This document shows positions 6,597 through 8,955 of a stretch of DNA of 8,955 nucleotides, piece by piece. This DNA is from Thermodesulfovibrionales bacterium (lineage in GTDB: Bacteria > Nitrospirota > Thermodesulfovibrionia > Thermodesulfovibrionales > SM23-35): contig JAGUWT010000245.1 in assembly GCA_020062205.1 (NCBI GenBank), positions 1 to 8,955 of the forward strand, written 5' to 3'. Position 1 is the first letter of the stretch; each line of letters opens with the position of its first letter. A program made the position numbers and the translations under genes. The notes under the pieces are model-generated. The model searched no databases, had not been told where the DNA came from, and saw nothing but the letters and a program-made list of their open reading frames with translations.

Positions 6597-7007
6597 TTAC
6601 TTTTTATTTGCTCTCTTTTTCAAAAAAATCCAGTATTCTCGGGGAGTTATTATTTTTACCGCTTTATATTTCTTTAGAGACAATAAGTCATTATCCCCTG
6701 TTATTATAAACCTGGCGTTTCCAATTAAAGCCGCGCTGATTATTTTGTTATCGTCTTTATCACGGCATACTGACTCAACTTGTTCAGGCTCGAATACTTC
6801 TGCTGTATTTCTCAAATAGTCAATTATGTTTTGAACAATGCTTTGCGGCAGGTGTATTTTCTCAATCAGCTTTTCTTGAACCTCTGAAAGGATATGCTCA
6901 CTTATTACAATAGTGTGACCTGCAAGACATACTTCAAATATTTCAGCGCATAAGCCTCTGGAGGCAAAGGCAGCAATGATAACATTGGTGTTTAATACAA
7001 CTCTCAT
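6597..7007 (-). CDS. PIN-domain toxin (COG1569-like) with Asp-to-Asn change
   Basis: A 136-residue single PIN domain, predicted VapC-like RNase. Recognisable elements are the first strand MRVVLNTNVIIAAF, helix EHILSEVQEKL with E42, the acidic cluster RDKDDNKIISAAL (D83, D85, D86), and IITGDNDLL with D105 and D107, all in the order of the COG1569 (PIN_3) toxins. The usual first motif is DTNV; here it is NTNV (N6, codon AAC), so the first metal ligand is replaced. The rest of the site is intact, which could mean reduced or altered activity, or a variant that works. Its ATG overlaps the antitoxin stop by 4 nt (ATGA), the typical TA arrangement, and no separate RBS is evident. The GTPase gene starts 11 nt downstream. 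Confidence 0.9.
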   Translation of the reverse strand: MRVVLNTNVIIAAFASRGLCAEIFEVCLAGHTIVISEHILSEVQEKLIEKIHLPQSIVQNIIDYLRNTAEVFEPEQVESVCRDKDDNKIISAALIGNARFIITGDNDLLSLKKYKAVKIITPREYWIFLKKRANKK

Positions 7008-7222
7008 GAGATTGTTTTAAAAATATCCTCATCTGTCAATAATCCCTGTGCCTCAGCAAAAGGCAGAACCTGTTTCCTTAATTGCTGAAATCTTTTTACA
7101 GCAAGATAACGTGCAATAGCATCCCTGATAATTTCACTCTTTGAAGTTTTTTCTGCCTTTACTACCATTTCTAATTCTTGCTGTAATTTTTCAGGTAGCC
7201 TTATGGTAATTGTATCTGTCAT
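7004..7222 (-). CDS. Ribbon-helix-helix (CopG-type) antitoxin
   Basis: I choose ATG at 7222 (72 residues) over the longer reading from 7273. The protein MTDTITIRLPEK begins with the RHH beta strand, a G-rich Shine-Dalgarno (complement of the C-run at 7230-7236) lies 7 nt upstream, and the longer version would overlap the -10 box. The strand TITIRLP (4-10) is followed by helix A (QQELEMVVKAEK) and helix B (SKSEIIRDAIARYLA), giving a DNA-binding RHH dimer. The C-terminal AQGLLTDEDIFKTIS is typical of antitoxins that pair with COG1569 PIN toxins and should wrap the toxin active site. Its stop overlaps the toxin start by 4 nt. As an RHH repressor it probably binds the palindrome in its own promoter. 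Confidence 0.9.
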   Translation of the reverse strand: MTDTITIRLPEKLQQELEMVVKAEKTSKSEIIRDAIARYLAVKRFQQLRKQVLPFAEAQGLLTDEDIFKTIS

Positions 7223-7242
7223 TTTTATACCCCCCCTATTAA

Positions 7243-7280
7243 ATTGTAAGACATTGTAACACAAAAGTGACAATTTGTCA
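7243..7280. promoter_or_regulatory. Candidate operator: palindrome plus 10-bp-spaced direct repeats
   Basis: TGACAA-T-TTGTCA (7268-7280) is a perfect 13-bp palindrome overlapping the -35 box. ATTGTAA occurs at 7243-7249 and again at 7253-7259, a 10-bp (one helical turn) direct repeat covering the -10 box and start region. RHH repressors bind such arrays, so autoregulation by the TA complex is a reasonable inference. Confidence 0.5.
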
Positions 7281-7281
7281 A
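7253..7281 (-). promoter_or_regulatory. Sigma70-type promoter of the RHH-PIN-GTPase operon
   Basis: On the minus strand TTGACA (complement of 7276-7281), a 17-nt spacer and TACAAT (complement of 7253-7258) form a near-consensus promoter. Initiation would fall near 7246, about 24 nt before the antitoxin ATG. This is the strongest promoter match I find in the window. Confidence 0.75.
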
Positions 7282-7451
7282 AAATTCGATAAGATTCTTA
7301 TATTGCAATTTTGCCTTTTATCAGGCTTTTCAATTTGAATTTTTCTTGACAGCCTCCTTTATTGGCTATATGCTTTACACAAATAATATAACAAGATAAA
7401 AAAGGGTCTTCGCGTAATTGTGTGGGTAATACCATAGCAAACTTCTTCTGG

Positions 7452-7474
7452 ATTCCCCGATCAAGTCGGGGAAT
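7452..7474. repeat. Short palindromic element ATTCCCCGA-TCAAG-TCGGGGAAT
   Basis: A perfect 9-bp stem with a 5-nt loop, followed by GACGG. The core CCCCGA..TCGGGGAATGAC resembles a small palindromic repeat found in intergenic DNA of many bacteria. It has no T-run and no gene next to it, so a terminator role is unlikely. Only one copy is in the window. Confidence 0.6.
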
Positions 7475-7608
7475 GACGGTTATGTGGCCTTACTTATGAA
7501 CTTGTTAGTATATTTGATATTGTTACAAAAATTAACCAAAGTAAAAATGTAATTACAATTATTTTTGCTAATATGAGGCTCTTGCAAAAGTCATAAAAGA
7601 GTGCTATA

Positions 7609-7700
7609 TGTCATGCTGAATTTATTTCAGCACCTAACAAGATCAATAGGTTATGAGACCCTGAAACAACCCATGAAACAAGTTCAGGGCATGGGTGTCG
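7609..7700. repeat. Composite palindromic repeat downstream of nrpR
   Basis: Two stems can be drawn: TGCTGAA-5 nt-TTCAGCA (7614-7632), and CCCTGAA (7659-7665) with TTCAGGG (7683-7689), the second interleaved with CCCATG (7670-7675) and CATGGG (7690-7695). Pieces such as CTGAAACAA and GAAACAAGTTCAGG are typical of a widespread intergenic repeat whose translation gives the spurious peptide VMLNLFQHL. The second half appears to contain a small duplication (GAAACAAC.. then GAAACAAG..). It lies just past the nrpR stop. Confidence 0.6.
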
Positions 7701-7710
7701 AACTTAAGTA

Positions 7711-8685
7711 CTACAGGAGTTCTTTAAATGTAACAAGTTCAGAAAATTTGTACAGCGTTGACATTGCCTTGCTGATACTTGGAATGCCTGACTCTTCAAG
7801 CGCAGCGATAGGGTTGAGACCACCCACTATTATCATCCCAGCTTTGTCTATACTCACAGGCATCTCAAGGAGTGGCTGGTTGGGACTCCCAATCAGCAAT
7901 ATGCCACCGATGCCTTTTTCTCTCAGGTTTTCTTTTATTTGCATGGCCCTTTCGATACTGACAACTGGTATTTCTCTGAAGCTTGCGAGTATATTACCGG
8001 AATGATTTCTTACAGCACCTATTACATCGGTCATCCTACTCTTTATAAATATCTCAAGCGGGTCAAGAGAAGAGCCTTCATAGCCAATCAGTGCGGTGAA
8101 GCGTACCGGTTCAGAATTGATCTGGAGTACTCCACCAAACCTCGATGTAACCGGAATTCCGTTCTTGAGAAAAATTCCGTTTATGGTTACACTGCATACG
8201 GTACCGAATCCAACCTGTCCTTCCGGCACCATGATATCTCCTATCTTTTCTCCGCCTCTCCTTAAAACAACTTTATTAGACATAACGTAGGGTGATAAAA
8301 AAACAGGTTTCATGATTTTTATTGCTTCTTTCAGTTTTTTCTCAGGGAAATAGGAGATGTTCAGGATGATGTTGCCTTCCTGCGTCTCGAGGTCAAGATT
8401 TGTAAGGTACGATAGGGTCTCAATTTTACTAATAATAAAGCCAACTTTTGCGGACACGAGGGCATGAGAGATTTCTTCTCTTCCTTTCTGGGTAATCATC
8501 CTCCCTTCCTTACCAATTACCTTTGTGAAGCCTCTTTCATCGAGGATTCTGAGATGATACCTTACAGTCCTTTCTGTGAGTTCTACGCCAAGTATTTTCA
8601 TCTGTCTTGATATTTCTCGGGCGCCTTGTATCTTGTCAGGATGTTTATCGAGCACTCTCAAAATTACAAGCATTGTCTTTGTCAT
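7711..8685 (-). CDS. nrpR: NrpR-type nitrogen regulatory repressor (HTH plus DUF128)
   Basis: A 324-residue transcription factor. Residues 1-70 are a winged helix with recognition helix LTERTVRYHLRIL (36-48) and wing RGFTKVIGKEGRMITQKGRE. From about residue 75 runs one NrpR effector domain (DUF128), with hallmark segments VGFGTVCSVTINGIFLKNGIPV (158-179), SRFGGVLQI (181-189), YEGSSLDPLEIFI (202-214) and VGGLNPIAALEESGIPS (287-303). In methanogens NrpR represses nif and gln genes and releases DNA on binding 2-oxoglutarate; that role here is inferred from the family. It has one HTH and one effector domain, the simpler architecture. The ATG at 8685 has a good Shine-Dalgarno (AAAGGAGA, complement of 8695-8702, 9-nt spacing). 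It follows what appears to be a glutamate synthase gene on the same strand, consistent with nitrogen control. I see no clear GGAA-N6-TTCC operator in the gap. Confidence 0.9.
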   Translation of the reverse strand: MTKTMLVILRVLDKHPDKIQGAREISRQMKILGVELTERTVRYHLRILDERGFTKVIGKEGRMITQKGREEISHALVSAKVGFIISKIETLSYLTNLDLETQEGNIILNISYFPEKKLKEAIKIMKPVFLSPYVMSNKVVLRRGGEKIGDIMVPEGQVGFGTVCSVTINGIFLKNGIPVTSRFGGVLQINSEPVRFTALIGYEGSSLDPLEIFIKSRMTDVIGAVRNHSGNILASFREIPVVSIERAMQIKENLREKGIGGILLIGSPNQPLLEMPVSIDKAGMIIVGGLNPIAALEESGIPSISKAMSTLYKFSELVTFKELL

Positions 8686-8710
8686 AAAAAATAATCTCCT
8701 TTCTTAAGTT

Positions 8711-8751
8711 TTTGAAAGTGGGGATACAACTCTTGTATCCCCACTTTCAAA
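8711..8751. terminator. Perfect 19-bp-stem hairpin between the glutamate synthase-like gene and nrpR
   Basis: TTTGAAAGTGGGGATACAA (8711-8729), loop CTC, and its exact reverse complement (8733-8751). It begins 6 nt past the stop of the upstream gene and ends just before the nrpR Shine-Dalgarno. In the minus-strand RNA it is followed by AACTTAAG, not a U-run, so it is not a standard intrinsic terminator. It could be an attenuating or RNA-stabilising stem, or a palindromic binding site. Confidence 0.6.
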
Positions 8752-8757
8752 GGAATG

Positions 8758-8955
8758 TTAACTGGCAAAAACCTCCTCAGTTTCTTCCGCACCAAAAAGA
8801 ATCCTGTCAGCTTCTTCCATATCAGACTCCATAACATAAGGTATCCCTGTAACCTCTGATGCCTCTCTTGTTAATGATACAAGGTCAGATCTGTCAAGGT
8901 ATTGAATTGCAAACTTCCTTGCACCAGCCATAAACTGCTGGAGGCCGAGCATGAG
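8758..8955 (-). CDS. Probable C-terminus of FMN-binding glutamate synthase (partial)
   Basis: The frame is open at the right edge; 65 C-terminal residues are visible before the TAA. The piece LGLQQFMAGARKFAIQYLDRSDLVSLTREASEVTGIPYV resembles the end of archaeal-type (split) FMN-binding glutamate synthase large subunits, where a conserved helix reads roughly LDREDLxALTxEAxxITGVP. The last 25 residues (MESDMEEADRILFGAEETEEVFAS) are acidic and less conserved. If right, the protein transfers the amide nitrogen of glutamine to 2-oxoglutarate, and its position before nrpR makes sense. The call is from recollection of the family pattern on a short fragment; no catalytic residues are visible, and another enzyme family is possible. 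Confidence 0.5.
   Translation of the reverse strand, partial: LMLGLQQFMAGARKFAIQYLDRSDLVSLTREASEVTGIPYVMESDMEEADRILFGAEETEEVFAS

Larger units (their letters stand above)
7282..7710. other. Non-coding gap of about 430 nt with repeat-like palindromes
   Basis: No protein-coding frame or RNA gene is supported here. The stretch holds the palindromic elements at 7452-7474 and 7609-7700. On the plus strand TTGACA (7346-7351), 17 nt, TATGCT (7369-7374) is a moderate promoter match with no evident gene behind it. A weak stem GCCT/AGGC with flanking T-runs lies around 7313-7330. All other sequence is AT-rich and featureless to my reading. Confidence 0.6.

Noticed and set aside
7004..7273. Longer 89-residue reading of the antitoxin from an upstream start
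   Set aside because: The extra 17 residues do not look like RHH sequence, the start lies upstream of the -10 box, and the ATG at 7222 has an SD and the normal family N-terminus.
7346..7374. Plus-strand TTGACA-17-TATGCT promoter
   Set aside because: The spacing is good, but there is no plus-strand gene or recognisable RNA behind it, so I do not list it as a promoter of its own.
7601..8005. 134-codon plus-strand frame beginning MLYVMLNLFQHLTRS
   Set aside because: Its start is the translation of the intergenic palindromic repeat, a familiar false gene product, and the rest is the antisense of nrpR, which has clear homology and an RBS.
7939..8290. Two plus-strand frames of 108 and 64 codons
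   Set aside because: Both are antisense shadows of the DUF128 domain of nrpR.

Overview
The window looks like a stretch of an AT-rich bacterial chromosome in which every gene I can support lies on the minus strand, so it reads right to left. Most genes have ribosome-binding sites or 4-nt ATGA overlaps. Several intergenic stretches carry short palindromes that look like interspersed repeats. Three genes (an NrpR-type nitrogen regulator, what looks like a split-type glutamate synthase, and a bacterial DRG-like GTPase with a TGS domain) would fit an anaerobic lineage such as Nitrospirota (Thermodesulfovibrio-like) or Desulfobacterota. That placement is inference from gene content, not a measurement.

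Right end (7711-8955): the 3' end of a protein resembling the C-terminus of an FMN-binding (archaeal-type) glutamate synthase, then a perfect 19-bp-stem hairpin, then a full-length NrpR. This reads as a nitrogen-assimilation locus. NrpR is the 2-oxoglutarate-sensing repressor known best from methanogens.

Middle (5593-7274): a strong sigma70-type promoter with a palindrome over its -35 box drives a ribbon-helix-helix antitoxin, a PIN-domain toxin whose first catalytic Asp is Asn, and a DRG-like GTPase only 11 nt further on. The GTPase gene carries a tract of about five 7-bp repeat units, read in frame between its G3 and G4 motifs. About 430 nt of non-coding DNA with two repeat-like palindromic elements separates this block from nrpR.

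Left (1-5592): after about 500 nt of mostly non-coding DNA, which holds two hairpin elements and one unrecognised ORF, comes a tight five-gene run: a UvrD-type helicase fused to a RecB/AddB-type nuclease with four iron-sulphur-type cysteines, RadC, a DUF433 antitoxin, a DUF5615 PIN-like toxin, and a type III/beta-class DNA methyltransferase that runs off the left edge. Helicase and radC overlap by 4 nt, antitoxin and toxin overlap by 4 nt, and the methyltransferase starts 3 nt after the toxin stop. The combination of DNA end-processing helicase-nuclease, RadC, an addiction module and a modification methylase is the best candidate here for an uncharacterised defence or DNA-processing cassette. 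The gene or genes to the left of the window, perhaps a restriction subunit, would decide this.
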